Positions 50,080-59,473 are shown, numbered from the stretch's first letter. The stretch is 64,000 bases of DNA from DASQFQ01 sp963802905 (GCA_963802905.1 CAWDKH010000019.1:310001-374000); one strand, 5' to 3'. A program made the numbers and translations. The notes: generated by a model from the letters alone, not told the origin.

Positions 50080-51463
50080 GCGACGGGCTCCAGGCCGCGC
50101 GCGAGGGCCTCGGCGACGAGCCGGCCTGGATCGTCGGCGGCGCGGTCCGCGACCGCCTGCTCGGGCGCGACACCACCGACCTCGACCTCGCGCTCGCCGG
50201 TGACGCCGAGCCCGCCGCGCGGGCGATCGCGCGCGCCGGCCGCGGCACCGCGTTCGAGCTCTCCGGCGCGTTCGGCGCCTGGCGCGTGGTCGGCCGCGGT
50301 CACTCGTGGCACGTCGACGTCGTGCGCTTGCGCGACGACGACATCGCCATCGACCTCGCGGCGCGCGACTTCACTGTCAACGCGATGGCGGAGCCGCTCG
50401 CCGGCGGCGAGCTGATCGACCCGCACGGCGGGCGCGCCGACCTCGAGGCGCGGCGGCTGCGGATGGTCAGCGCGGCGGCGCTCGCCGACGACCCGCTGCG
50501 CACGCTGCGGGCGGCACGGCTCGCCGCCGAGCTCGAGCTCGACGGTCGACCCGGCCACCGCGGAGGCGGTGCGCGCCCGCGCGCCCGAGCTGGCGGGCGT
50601 GGCGGCGGAGCGCGTCTTCGCCGAGCTGAAGCGGATCGTGGCCGGCGAGCGGCCCGTCGCCGGGCTCGAGCTGATGGAGGAGCTCGGCCTGGTCGCCGTC
50701 GTGCTGCCGGAGCTGGGCGCGCTGCGCGGCGTCGAGCAGAACGTCTTCCACCACCGCGACGTCCACGGCCACACGCTCGAGGTGCTCGAGGCGGTCACGC
50801 GGCTGGAGGCCGGCGCGCCGGAGCTCGGCGAGCACGCCGACGCGGTCCGCGAGCTGCTGGCCGAGCCGCTGGCCGACGAGCTGACGCGCGGCGGCGGCAT
50901 GCGCCTGGCGGCGCTGCTGCACGACGCCGCCAAGCCCGCCACGCAGGGCTGGCGCCCCGACGGGCGGGTCACGTTCGTCGGCCATGACGCGGAGGGCGCG
51001 CAGCTCGCGCGCGACGTGCTGCGGCGCCTGCGGGCCTCCCAGCGGCTCGCCGACTACGTCGCGGCGCTCACCCTCCACCACCTGCGGCTCGGCTTCCTCG
51101 TCCACGAGCGCCCGCTCTCGCGCCGCGCGGTCTGGCGCTACCTCAGCGCGACCGAGCCCTACGCGGCCGAGGTCACCGTCTTCACCGTGGCCGACCGGCT
51201 CGCCACCCGCGGCAAGAACGCCGAGCCGGCGATCGCCGCCCACCTCGAGCTGGCGCGCGCGATGCTCGGCCCTGCGCTGGAGCGCCGCGGCGCCCCGAAG
51301 CCGGAGCCGCTCGTGCGCGGGCACGACCTCGCCCGCGAGCTGGGGATCACCCAGGGCCCGGAGGTCGGGGCGGCTGCTGGCCGAGCTCGAGGAGGCGCAG
51401 TACGCGGGCGAGATCCGCACCCGCGAGGACGCGATCAGCCTCGCGCGCTCGCTGCTGACCTGA
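50076..51463 (+). CDS. CCA-adding/poly(A) polymerase-type nucleotidyltransferase with HD domain (frameshifted)
   Basis: About 462 residues. WIVGGAVRDRLLGRDTTDLD is the class II nucleotidyltransferase motif with DxD. RDFTVNAMAEPLAGGELIDP and DPLRTLRAARLAAEL follow as in tRNA CCA enzymes. The second half has an HD domain (FHHRDVHGHTLEV, AALLHDAAKPAT). Indels lie near 50545 (extra G) and 51370. Its ATG overlaps the alr TGA (50076-50079). Its 3' end overlaps the convergent peptidase gene by 29 bases. CCA addition versus A-addition cannot be decided from sequence alone. Confidence 0.85.
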
Positions 51464-52601
51464 TCGCCTCTTCGGCGACCCGCGCGGCGGCGGCGACCGT
51501 CTCGTAGTCGACGTTGCGCGGGATGTCGCGCTGCGAGTGGTAGTTGGCGGGCATCTTGTACTCGTCGCAGGACGCGAGCGTGGCGGTCCGCAGCCCGCCG
51601 CGCAGCGCCGACAGCGCGTCGGTGGCGAAGCCGAGCTTGAGTCCGCGCCGCAGCGGCTCGCCCGCCCGCTCCGCGGCCGCGGCGACGAAGTCGCGGACCT
51701 CGGCGTCGTAGTCGCTCATCCAGATCATCCCCTCGCCCTCGAGCAGGATCAGCTCCGGCGAGCCCAGCGTCTCGAGCACCACGACGCGCGTGCGGTCGGG
51801 GTCGAGCGACGGCCCGTGGCGCCGCACCCAGCCGCGCATGCCCTCCATGAACGACTCCTCGGAGCCGGTGGAGACGAGCAGCACGCGGACGCCGCTGACC
51901 GGCTCCTCGCGCAGCCGCCGCGCGAGCTCGAGCACCACCGCGACGGCCGTGAGGTTGTCGTTGGCGCCCGGGACGACGGTGCGGGTCCCGATGTCGAAGA
52001 ACGCGAGCGCGCTGCCCGCCGCGAGCGTGAGCCCGATCTGGCGCAGCGGCCGCACACCGGTCAGTGCGCCGAGCGCCGCCAGCGCCGGCCCGGCGGCCAC
52101 CAGCCGCATCACCTGCGGCGACGTTTGCTGGCGCTCGTACCAGCGCGGGAACGTGTCGGCGATGAGCCGGGTCAGCTCGGGGCGGAAGATGAGCCCGCCG
52201 TTGGCGGCGTCGTGGTGGGCGACGAACACCAGCGTGTCGCGTGCCTCCGGATCGCCGGCGGTGCCGGTCACGTTCCAGGTCGAGCGGTGGCGCAGCGCGC
52301 GGCGGAAGACGTGCGGGCCGCCGCTGACGTCGTCGACGATCCCGGCTGCGGCGAGCAGGCCCAGCGCGGCGGTGCGGCGCCCGCCCAGGCCCGCCAGCAC
52401 GCCGGCGGCTGACATCAGCCCGAGCGGCAGCGGCATCGAGCCGACCGCGCGCTCTTCCTCGACGACCGCCGCGACGCCCTGCGCCTGGAGCTCGCTGCGG
52501 ATCCACTCCGCGGCACGCCGCTCGCCCTCCGACGCCGAGGGGCGATCGAAGGAGGCGAGGTGCTCGACGGTGGCGCGCAGGCGGGCGATGTCGACCGGCA
52601 T
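51435..52601 (-). CDS. M28-family metallopeptidase with central membrane segment
   Basis: An intact 388-residue protein. Zinc ligands are placed as in M28 enzymes: LVFVAHHDAANGG, VVPGANDNLTAVAVVL, LLVSTGSEESFMEG and ANYHSQRDIPRNVDYET. Hydrophobic stretches (about 55-90 and 170-205) are inserted between the motifs and suggest membrane association. The substrate is unknown. It starts with an ATG 9 bases after TAGCCT, a near-leaderless promoter shared with the divergent HIT gene. Confidence 0.82.
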   Translation of the reverse strand: MPVDIARLRATVEHLASFDRPSASEGERRAAEWIRSELQAQGVAAVVEEERAVGSMPLPLGLMSAAGVLAGLGGRRTAALGLLAAAGIVDDVSGGPHVFRRALRHRSTWNVTGTAGDPEARDTLVFVAHHDAANGGLIFRPELTRLIADTFPRWYERQQTSPQVMRLVAAGPALAALGALTGVRPLRQIGLTLAAGSALAFFDIGTRTVVPGANDNLTAVAVVLELARRLREEPVSGVRVLLVSTGSEESFMEGMRGWVRRHGPSLDPDRTRVVVLETLGSPELILLEGEGMIWMSDYDAEVRDFVAAAAERAGEPLRRGLKLGFATDALSALRGGLRTATLASCDEYKMPANYHSQRDIPRNVDYETVAAAARVAEEAIRSAASARG

Positions 52602-52606
52602 CGCGC

Positions 52607-52627
52607 CCGCAGGCTAGTACCCTGCGG
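52607..52627. promoter_or_regulatory. overlapping divergent near-leaderless promoters in a palindrome
   Basis: CCGCAGG (52607-52613) and CCTGCGG (52621-52627) form perfect seven-base arms. Within them lie a minus-strand -10 (TAGCCT, complement of 52611-52616), 9 bases before the peptidase ATG, and a plus-strand -10 (TACCCT, 52618-52623), 10 bases before the HIT ATG. The whole gap between the two genes is only 32 bases, so polymerase can bind in only one direction at a time. Confidence 0.6.
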
Positions 52628-52633
52628 CGGTCG

Positions 52634-53047
52634 ATGGCCGCGGACCCCGACTGCCTGTTCTGCAAGATCGTTGCCGGCGAGGTGCCCTCGACGCGCGTCT
52701 ACGAGGACGAGCGCACGATCGCGTTCATGGACATCAACCCCGCGACGCGCGGCCATCTGCTCGTGATCCCGCGCGGGCACGCCACCGATCTGCGCGACAT
52801 CCCGGCCGAGGACCTGCACGCCGTCCTCGACGTCGGCCAGCAGCTCGCGCGCACGATGGAGGACAAGCTCGGCGCCGACGGCGTCAACCTCCTCAACTCC
52901 TGCGGCCGCGCGGCCTGGCAGACCGTCTTCCACTTCCACCTGCACGTGATCCCGCGCTTCGAAGCCGACCCCCTGCGCCTGCCCTGGCACCCGGCACCCG
53001 GCGACCGCGACGAGATCGCCGCGGCGGCGGACGACCTCAAGGGATGA
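52634..53047 (+). CDS. HIT-family hydrolase
   Basis: An intact 137-residue protein. CLFCKIVAGEVPSTRVYED is the N-terminal zinc CxxC region of HIT proteins. GHLLVIPRGHATDL and FHFHLHVIPRFEAD, with HxHxH, form the nucleotide-binding histidine triad. The family hydrolyses nucleoside phosphoramidates or dinucleotides. The next gene, an exported protein, begins 4 bases after its stop. Confidence 0.93.
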   Translation: MAADPDCLFCKIVAGEVPSTRVYEDERTIAFMDINPATRGHLLVIPRGHATDLRDIPAEDLHAVLDVGQQLARTMEDKLGADGVNLLNSCGRAAWQTVFHFHLHVIPRFEADPLRLPWHPAPGDRDEIAAAADDLKG

Positions 53048-53051
53048 GGCG

Positions 53052-53633
53052 ATGCGGCGGGCGCTGATCGTGATCCTCGTGCTGGCGGGCGTCCTGGCGG
53101 CGCCGGCCGCGGCGCAGAGCCCGTCGTTCCAGAAGGACTCGGCGAGCGACGGCCGCGGCAAGCTCGACATCGTGCGCGTCGCGCTCGGCCCGCGCAACGA
53201 CGGCAAGCTGCGCGGCGAGATCACGATGGAGAAGGCGTGGACGACCGCCGATCTGCGCGAAGGCGGGGGTCCCTCGGGCTCGATCTGCCTGCAGCTCTAC
53301 ATGACGCGCGTCCCCGGCGAGGACCCGGCCGACTACCTCGTGTGCGCCACCCCGGCGCCGGACGGCGAGGAGCTGCGCGGGCGCGTGCTGCGCGACCGCT
53401 CCAACGGGCTCCCGCGGCAGGTCGGCGCGGCCACGGTGACGCGTCCCAGCGCTCGCACGGTCTACCTCCGCTTCGCCCAGACGACGGTCGATCGGCCGAC
53501 CAAGATCCGCTTCGCGGGCGAGGCCGTCACGCGCGCCGCGAAGTGCCCGAAACCGCTCGGATGTCGCGACACCGCCCCGGACGCCCCAGGAACCCGAAAT
53601 CTGACCTTGCACTCGCCCTCCGCCTCCGGTTAG
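53052..53633 (+). CDS. small secreted protein of unknown function
   Basis: An intact 193-residue protein with a signal peptide (LIVILVLAGVLAAPAAAQ). The mature part has alternating strands (GKLDIVRVALGPRNDGKLRG, TVYLRFAQTTV) and a Cys pair near the C-terminus (KCPKPLGC). It looks like a beta-sandwich. No known family is recognised. It follows the HIT gene within 4 bases. Confidence 0.6.
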   Translation: MRRALIVILVLAGVLAAPAAAQSPSFQKDSASDGRGKLDIVRVALGPRNDGKLRGEITMEKAWTTADLREGGGPSGSICLQLYMTRVPGEDPADYLVCATPAPDGEELRGRVLRDRSNGLPRQVGAATVTRPSARTVYLRFAQTTVDRPTKIRFAGEAVTRAAKCPKPLGCRDTAPDAPGTRNLTLHSPSASG

Positions 53634-53637
53634 CGTT

Positions 53638-53655
53638 GACCGGTCGGGGCCGGTC
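53638..53655. terminator. hairpin after the secreted-protein gene
   Basis: GACCGG (53638-53643) faces CCGGTC (53650-53655) with a six-base loop, starting 5 bases after the stop at 53633 and 42 bases before the cold-shock gene. A terminator is the simplest reading; it has no U tail. Confidence 0.45.
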
Positions 53656-53696
53656 ACACCGAGCGGTCGAGGACAGCCAGCGAGGTCTCAGCACGT

Positions 53697-53900
53697 ATGG
53701 GCACCGGGACGGTCAAGTGGTTCAGCGACGACAAGGGCTTCGGCTTCATCACACCCGATGAGGGTGGCCGGGACCTGTTCGTCCACTTCAGCGGCATCAC
53801 CGGAGACGGCTACCGCTCGCTCGCGGAGGGCACCAAGGTCTCCTACGACGAGGAGCAGGGCGACAAGGGCCCAAAGGCGGTCAACGTAGCCAAGCTTTGA
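53697..53900 (+). CDS. cold-shock protein
   Basis: 67 residues, the standard CspA size. GTVKWFSDDKGFGFITPDEG carries RNP1 (KGFGFI), and RDLFVHFSGITG carries RNP2 (LFVHF). It binds single-stranded RNA or DNA. GAGG lies 11 bases before the ATG. Monocistronic. Confidence 0.95.
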   Translation: MGTGTVKWFSDDKGFGFITPDEGGRDLFVHFSGITGDGYRSLAEGTKVSYDEEQGDKGPKAVNVAKL

Positions 53901-53946
53901 GCTGACCGCGCGCAACCCCGGCCGAGCAGTCGTGTTCAATGCCGGG

Positions 53947-54624
53947 ATGCGCGTTACCCAAAGGGGATCTCTCGCGGTGCTCGCGGCGACCACGCTTGTG
54001 GCGCTCGCGCCTGCATCCGCCGGAGCCAGGATCATCGAGATCGGGCAGACGGCCCAGCCCACACCGCCGTCGTGCCCGACCAACCCCTGTCAGGCCGTGT
54101 CGCGCACGACCGGCTACCAGGCGAAGGTCGGCACGCAGCGCGGGCTGATGGCCGCGCCGGCGGACGGCAAGATCGTCGCCTGGACGATCACGCTCGGCTC
54201 GCCCGGCAAGCGCCAGATCAAGTTCTTCAACGACAACTACGGCGGCGCGTCGCTGGCCGGCATCTCGATCCTGAAGCCGGGGACCAAGCTGTTCCACCGC
54301 GTCCTGGGCCAGAGCCCGATGCAGAGCCTGCAGCCCTACTTCGGGACGACCGTGCAGTTCCCCCTCAGCACCGCACTGAACATCAAGAAGGGCCAAGTTG
54401 TCGGCCTCACGGTGCCGAGCTGGGCGCCCGCACTCGCGCTCGGGATGGGGAACGACACCTCGTGGCGGGCCAGCCGCGCGCGCGGCAACTGCGCGGAGCC
54501 GGGCACGCAGTCGGCGCAGCTCGACCTCCGCGACCTCGCGCAGTACCGCTGCCTGTATCGGACGGCGCGCCTGACCTACAGCGCGACGCTGATCACGACG
54601 CCGAAGCCGCCGAAGAAGAAGTAA
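53947..54624 (+). CDS. secreted protein of unknown function
   Basis: 225 residues from the ATG at 53947; GTG at 53932 is an alternative. A signal peptide (LAVLAATTLVALAPASAGA) precedes a domain with four Cys (CPTNPCQAV, GNCAEPG, YRCLYRT) and mostly beta prediction. The C-terminus is PKPPKKK. No known family is recognised. Its 3' end overlaps the convergent GGDEF/HD-GYP gene by 32 bases. Confidence 0.6.
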   Translation: MRVTQRGSLAVLAATTLVALAPASAGARIIEIGQTAQPTPPSCPTNPCQAVSRTTGYQAKVGTQRGLMAAPADGKIVAWTITLGSPGKRQIKFFNDNYGGASLAGISILKPGTKLFHRVLGQSPMQSLQPYFGTTVQFPLSTALNIKKGQVVGLTVPSWAPALALGMGNDTSWRASRARGNCAEPGTQSAQLDLRDLAQYRCLYRTARLTYSATLITTPKPPKKK

Positions 54625-57172
54625 GCGCCGGCACGCGCAGGCGCTTGAGCAGCGCCGCGACGACCTCCGGGTCGAACTGCGTGCCGGACTTGTCGCGCAG
54701 CTCGGCGACGGCGTCCGCGGCCGACATCGCCTCGCGGTAGGGCCGCGTGGTGATCATCGCGTTGTAGGCGTCGCAGGCGAGGATGATCCGCGACGCGATC
54801 GGGATGTCCGTGCCGGCGAGGCCGTCGGGGTAGCCGCCGCCGTCCCAGCGCTCGTGCTCGTGGCGCACGATCGGGGCGAGGTGGCCGAGCTGCGGCGTGC
54901 GGCGGAGGATCCGCTCGCCGATCACGGGGTGCTCGGCCATCACGTGCCACTCGGCGTCGGTCAGCGGGCCGGGCTTGTGCAGGATCTCGTTGGGGATCGC
55001 CAGCTTGCCGACGTCGTGCAGCAGCGCGCCGTGGCGCACCGCGTCGAGCTCGGTCGGGGGGAGACCGAGCAGCTTCGCCACGTCGGTGGCGAGCGAGACG
55101 ACCTGCTCGGAGTGCTCGTGGGTGTAGTTGTCGCGCGCCTCGATGGCCGCCGCGAGCGCCTGCACGGCGGCGGGCGAGCCGCCCTCGGGCTGGGCGGTGA
55201 ACACGGCCATCGTCTGGCGAGCGAGCAGCTCGAGCAGCCGCAGGCGCTCGGTCGAGAGCTCGCGCCGCGTCCGCACCGCGATCAGGCCGTGCGGGCGCCC
55301 GGCCCACAGCAGCGGCACGACCGCGTAGGCGCCGGCGGGCGCGTCGCGCGCTTCGGGCATGTCCTCGGCGCCGATGGCGGTCAGGAGGCCGGCCAGCGTG
55401 GGGCGGGAGATCGCGCCGAGCGCGAGCCGCTCGCGCATCGCGCCGGTGGCCTGGACGCGCGCGACCCGGAAGCTCGAGTCCTGGTCGTCGGGCGGCAGCG
55501 CGACGGCCCTCCGCGTAAGTCCGGCGTCGCCTTCGTAGTCGTAGACCGCGACCTCCTCGGCGGCGATCGCGCGGCGCACGAAGGCGGGCAGGTTGAGCAG
55601 CGTGTCGCGGCTGGACTCCGACGCCGCCACCATCTCCCAGAACTCGCGCATGATCGCCTCGGGCGTGCCGGCGCGGGCGTCCACGAGCTCGAGCTCCTGC
55701 TCGAGGTCGGCGCCGGCCACCGCCACGCGCTCCTTGCCGGTGCGCTTGGCCAGCAGCAGCGCCCGGTCGGCCCGGTCGAGCAGCTCGTCGGCGGACAGCG
55801 GCTCGCCCCACTGGGCCACGCCGATCGAGCAGCGCATCGTCGCGTTCGCCGCGATCCGCTCGGCGACGACGCAGCCGCCCGCGGTGTCGGCGTCGGGGAG
55901 CAGCACCACGAACTCGTCCCCGCCGTAGCGCGCGACGACGTCGTGATCGCGCAGCTCGGCGCGCAGCGCGGCGGCGACCATGCGCAGCTCCTCGTCGCCC
56001 GCTTGGTGTCCGCGCTCGTCGTTGACGGTCTTGAAGTCGTCGAGGTCGATCAGCAGGCAGGTGAGCGGCGTCCCACCGCGGCGGGCGCGGGAGATCTCCT
56101 CGCGCGCTCTCAGGTGCAGCGCGCCGTGGTTCATCAGCCCGGTGAGCGAGTCGGTGGCGGCGGCGACGGCGACGCGCTGGTAGGCCTCGGCGTTGCGGCA
56201 GGCCACGACCGCGAGCGCGGCGATCGCCTGCAGGGTGCGCAGGTCCTCCTCCGTCACGCGCCGCATCTCGGTGAAGCCGACCGACAGCGCGCCCTTGAGC
56301 TCGCCGTTCCACACCATCGGGACGCCGGCAGCGGTCTGGATGCCGCCGAGCGACTCGTGCGCGGTCTCGATCTCGGTCTGGTACGCGTTGGTGACGAACG
56401 GTTGACCGGTCGTCAGCACGCGCCCGGCGACGCCCTCGCCCCGGCTCAGGACGATCCCGGTCCACCCCGGGTGGACGTCGTGGCCGGCCGTGGCGACGCC
56501 GCCGCCCGACCCGTCCGCCAGGTAGACGCCGGCCTGTGCGCCGCCCATGGCGAGGTTTGCTTCGCGCGCGAAGGTCTCGAGCACGTCGACGAGCTCGAGC
56601 GACGAGCCGAGGGCGACCGCGGCACGGCTCAGCGCGGCGTCGCGCTCGGCGCGGGCGGCGCGGCGCTGCTCGGACTCCAGCAGGGCGAGCGCGGCGGTCG
56701 CCTGGTTGGCGAGCGTCTCGGCGAGGGCCATCGCCTCGGGGTCGAAGTCGCGCGGCTCGTGGCTGATGAGGATGGCCACGTAGCGGACCTCGCCGCGCCA
56801 GCTCAGCGGCAGGTACGCCATCGAGGCGACGTTGAAGCGCTCGACGAGGTCCTGGCGCACGCCCTGGGAGGCGCGGGCGTCGGGGACGATCAGCGGCTCG
56901 CCGGTGGCGACGACCCAGGCGACGCCGGACGGGCGCTCGTCGAGCACCTGCACGTAGCGCGTGACCTCGGACTCCTCGCCGGCGGCAACCGTGGCCTGCC
57001 CGACCTCGCCGCCCTGGGAGACCTCGGAGAGGTGAACCTGGCCGAGCCCGAGGCCGTCACGCAGCGCGAGGACGAGCGCGTTCGTGACGTGCGAGGGCGT
57101 GCCCGCTTCGAGCACGGCCCGGGACAGGCGGTGCACAGCTTCCAGCGGCGATCGGACGGGGAACGGCGGCAC
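54593..57172 (-). CDS. GAF-GAF-GGDEF-GAF-HD-GYP cyclic-di-GMP signalling protein
   Basis: An intact 859-residue soluble protein. Two GAF-like domains (about 10-170 and 185-330) precede a GGDEF domain (TDSLTGLMNHGAL, then VVARYGGDEFVVLLPDAD). A third GAF-like region (about 510-660) follows, then an HD-GYP domain (ALLHDVGKLAIPNEIL, IVRHEHERWDGGGYPDGLAG). The GGDEF active site is intact and the HD-GYP metal and substrate residues are present, so the protein may both make and degrade cyclic-di-GMP. A GTG start is used. It could tie matrix production to sensed small molecules; this is inference. Confidence 0.9.
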   Translation of the reverse strand: MPPFPVRSPLEAVHRLSRAVLEAGTPSHVTNALVLALRDGLGLGQVHLSEVSQGGEVGQATVAAGEESEVTRYVQVLDERPSGVAWVVATGEPLIVPDARASQGVRQDLVERFNVASMAYLPLSWRGEVRYVAILISHEPRDFDPEAMALAETLANQATAALALLESEQRRAARAERDAALSRAAVALGSSLELVDVLETFAREANLAMGGAQAGVYLADGSGGGVATAGHDVHPGWTGIVLSRGEGVAGRVLTTGQPFVTNAYQTEIETAHESLGGIQTAAGVPMVWNGELKGALSVGFTEMRRVTEEDLRTLQAIAALAVVACRNAEAYQRVAVAAATDSLTGLMNHGALHLRAREEISRARRGGTPLTCLLIDLDDFKTVNDERGHQAGDEELRMVAAALRAELRDHDVVARYGGDEFVVLLPDADTAGGCVVAERIAANATMRCSIGVAQWGEPLSADELLDRADRALLLAKRTGKERVAVAGADLEQELELVDARAGTPEAIMREFWEMVAASESSRDTLLNLPAFVRRAIAAEEVAVYDYEGDAGLTRRAVALPPDDQDSSFRVARVQATGAMRERLALGAISRPTLAGLLTAIGAEDMPEARDAPAGAYAVVPLLWAGRPHGLIAVRTRRELSTERLRLLELLARQTMAVFTAQPEGGSPAAVQALAAAIEARDNYTHEHSEQVVSLATDVAKLLGLPPTELDAVRHGALLHDVGKLAIPNEILHKPGPLTDAEWHVMAEHPVIGERILRRTPQLGHLAPIVRHEHERWDGGGYPDGLAGTDIPIASRIILACDAYNAMITTRPYREAMSAADAVAELRDKSGTQFDPEVVAALLKRLRVPALTSSSAASAS

Positions 57173-57229
57173 GGTGAAGCTCTCTCGTGCGCATCGGCCA
57201 TCCGCGCGCCGAGCTTGACCGTGCGTCAG

Positions 57230-57641
57230 CTAGCAGGCGCCGGCGTTTTCCTCGCAGAACTGCTCGAACTGCTCGGGCGCCGAGCCCGCGGGTGCCGCGG
57301 TGTCGTTCGATGCCGAGTCGTCGGTGCCGCCGGTCGCGCCCGTCGTGCCGGTGCTGCCCGTGTCGGCGGGCGTCGGCGTCGCCGTCGCGGTCTCCGCCGG
57401 CGCTGCGGCGCCGCCGTCGGCGGTCGGGGTCGGCGTCGGGGTGGCGCTCGGCGTCAGCGTCGGCGTCGGCGTCGGCACTGGCGTCCTCGGAGAGGTCGGC
57501 CGCCCCCTTCTGGTGCGGCACGGTCAGCTCGACCGGCGGGCCCGGGACCTCCTCGACCTCGGAACCGCTCGAGCCGCAGCCCGCCGCGGCGAGCGCAAGC
57601 ACGAGTACGGAGAGAAGGAAGGCAGAACGGAGCAGGCGCAC
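57230..57641 (-). CDS. small lipoprotein with Thr-Pro linker (one frameshift)
   Basis: About 137 residues after joining frames. The lipobox (LALAAAGCGSS) is followed by a short region (PVELTVPHQKGAADLSED), a Thr-Pro repeat coded by GTCGGN-like hexamers (about 57420-57480) and a Ser/Thr/Ala-rich tail ending EQFEQFCEENAGAC. One indel falls in the repeat near 57480. Function is unknown; it looks like a surface-anchored stalk. Confidence 0.6.
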
Positions 57642-57657
57642 AGTGGCAGGGGGCGCG

Positions 57658-57921
57658 TCAGCGCGGGAGCGCGGCCATGCGGCGGCCGCACGTAGGGCAG
57701 TCGTTGAGGTCCTTCTGGGCCATCTGGTCGCACCAGTTGCAGAAGCGCAGGTTCTCGACCGCCCACGGGAGCTTCGACTTGGACGGCGCCAACGGGAGCA
57801 GCTTGCCGACGACCTCGAGCGGTTCGCCCGTCTCGCGGTCGAGGTAAGTGCGCCCGGGCTCGGCCTCGACGATGATCTCGCGGCCGGAGGAGGGCGTGCG
57901 GAGTCGATACTGCTGGCCCAT
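57658..57921 (-). CDS. small zinc-ribbon protein
   Basis: An intact 87-residue protein. RFCNWCDQMAQKDLNDCPTC holds the two CxxC knuckles of a zinc ribbon. The N-terminal part (YRLRTPSSGREIIVEAEPG) is beta-rich. The ATG at 57921 lies 8 bases after TAAGGT, with no ribosome site. Function is unknown. Confidence 0.65.
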   Translation of the reverse strand: MGQQYRLRTPSSGREIIVEAEPGRTYLDRETGEPLEVVGKLLPLAPSKSKLPWAVENLRFCNWCDQMAQKDLNDCPTCGRRMAALPR

Positions 57922-57929
57922 CGCGGCGC

Positions 57930-57965
57930 ACCTTAGCAAGCGTCCCGGCGCCTCCCGGCTAGGGT
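57930..57965. promoter_or_regulatory. divergent near-leaderless promoters
   Basis: On the minus strand TAAGGT (complement of 57930-57935) ends 8 bases before the zinc-ribbon ATG. On the plus strand TAGGGT (57960-57965) ends 8 bases before the GTG of the glycosyltransferase at 57974. Neither start has a ribosome site. Confidence 0.6.
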
Positions 57966-57973
57966 CCCGCACC

Positions 57974-59473
57974 GTGCGGATCCTTATCTTCCACGGGTAT
58001 CTGCTGGGCGGGACGGGCTCGAACGTCTACAACGCCAGCCTGGCCGCGGCGCTCGTGCGCGCGGGCCACGAGGTGCACCTGCTGTGCCAGGACCGGGATC
58101 CGTTCCAGCAGGAGTGGGTCGATGCCGCCGGCGATTGGGACTCCGGCTCGCTGTCGCTCGACGCGCGGCGCGACCCGGTGCGGGCGACGGTCTACCGGCC
58201 CGACCTCGGCGGGCTGCTGCCGGTCTACGTCGCCGACCGCTACGAGGGGGTCGAGGCCAAGCCCTACCCGGAGCTGACCGACGCCGAGCTCGACGGCTAC
58301 CTCGAGCGCAACGTCGCCGCCGTGCGCGAGGTCGCCGAGCTCGTTGCGCCCGACGTCGCGCTCGCCAACCACCTCGTGATGGGCCCCGCCGTGCTCGCGC
58401 GGGCGCTCGAAGGCGTCCCGTACGCGGTCAAGGTCCACGGCTCGGCGCTCGAGTACACCGTGAAGCCGCACCCCGAGCGCTTCCTCCCGTACGCCCGCGA
58501 GGGGCTCGCGCCGGCCAGGGCCGTGCTGGTGGGCTCGCGCCACACAGCCGAGAGCCTGTGGGCGGCGATGGATGACCCCGGCCTCGAGGCCCGCACCAAG
58601 CTCGGCCCGCCGGGCGTCGATATCGCCGAGTTCATGCCGCGGGAGCCCGACGCGGCGTGGGGCGGGCTCGAGGCGCTCGTGCGGCGCCTGCGCGAGACGG
58701 TGGCGGTCGAGGACGCCTCCTCCTTCGCGCGTGACCCGCGGGCGGCCGCCGACGCGCTCTCGGCCATCGGGCCCGAGGACCGCCTCGTGGTCTTCGTCGG
58801 CAAGCTGATCGCCTCCAAGGGGGTCGACCTGCTGCTCGCCGCCTGGCCGCTCGTGGTGGAGCGTGTGCCGGAGGCCAAGCTCGTGATCGTCGGCTTCGGG
58901 GCGTTCCGCGAGGGGCTCGAGCGCCTGGCCGCGGACCTGGCGGCCGGCGATCTCGACGCCGCCCGCGCGACGCGCGGGGAGAACGGGCTGGAGCTGAGGT
59001 ACCTCGCGGCCTTCCTCGACGATGCGCCGGACGGCTACGGCGCCGGCCTCGACCGCGTCGTGTGGGCCGGCCGCCTCGACCACGCCGAGCTCGCCGACCT
59101 GCTGCCCGCCACCGAGGCAATGGTCGTCCCGAGCACGTTCCCCGAGGCGTTCGGGATGGTCGCCGCCGAGGCCGCCGCCTGTGGCTCGCTGCCCGTGGTG
59201 GCGCGCCACAGCGGGCTCGGCGAGGTCGCGGCGACGCTGTCGGAGGCCGTCCCGGAGGCGGCGCGGCCGCTGCTCGCCTTCGAGCGCGGCCCCGGCGCTG
59301 TGCAGGAGCTGGCGGCCGCCGTGGCGGGCTGGCTCGAGGCGCCCGAGGACCTGCGCGCGGCCACCCGTGACGCGATGGTGGCGATCACGCGCGAGCGCTA
59401 CTCGTGGGACGGTGTCGCGCGAACCCTCGTGGACGCCGCGGAGGGCCGCCTGGACGGGCTGCCCGCCCCCTGA
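57974..59473 (+). CDS. glycosyltransferase family 4 (GT-B)
   Basis: An intact 499-residue enzyme. ILIFHGYLLGGTGSNVYNAS is the N-terminal glycine-rich loop, and RLVVFVGKLIASKGVDLLLA the start of the donor domain. VVPSTFPEAFGMVAAEAAAC contains the ExxxxxxE motif that binds the nucleotide sugar. An insertion of about 60 residues (AWGGLEALVRRLRETVAVED) lies before the donor domain. It is outside the main polysaccharide locus and next to respiratory genes, so its product may be a glycolipid or storage sugar; this is inference. Confidence 0.88.
   Translation: MRILIFHGYLLGGTGSNVYNASLAAALVRAGHEVHLLCQDRDPFQQEWVDAAGDWDSGSLSLDARRDPVRATVYRPDLGGLLPVYVADRYEGVEAKPYPELTDAELDGYLERNVAAVREVAELVAPDVALANHLVMGPAVLARALEGVPYAVKVHGSALEYTVKPHPERFLPYAREGLAPARAVLVGSRHTAESLWAAMDDPGLEARTKLGPPGVDIAEFMPREPDAAWGGLEALVRRLRETVAVEDASSFARDPRAAADALSAIGPEDRLVVFVGKLIASKGVDLLLAAWPLVVERVPEAKLVIVGFGAFREGLERLAADLAAGDLDAARATRGENGLELRYLAAFLDDAPDGYGAGLDRVVWAGRLDHAELADLLPATEAMVVPSTFPEAFGMVAAEAAACGSLPVVARHSGLGEVAATLSEAVPEAARPLLAFERGPGAVQELAAAVAGWLEAPEDLRAATRDAMVAITRERYSWDGVARTLVDAAEGRLDGLPAP

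Noticed and set aside
54854..57847. A plus-strand open frame of nearly 1,000 codons opposite the GGDEF/HD-GYP gene
   Set aside because: Composition is typical of antisense shadow frames, with no recognisable domain. The opposite strand encodes a complete multi-domain protein.
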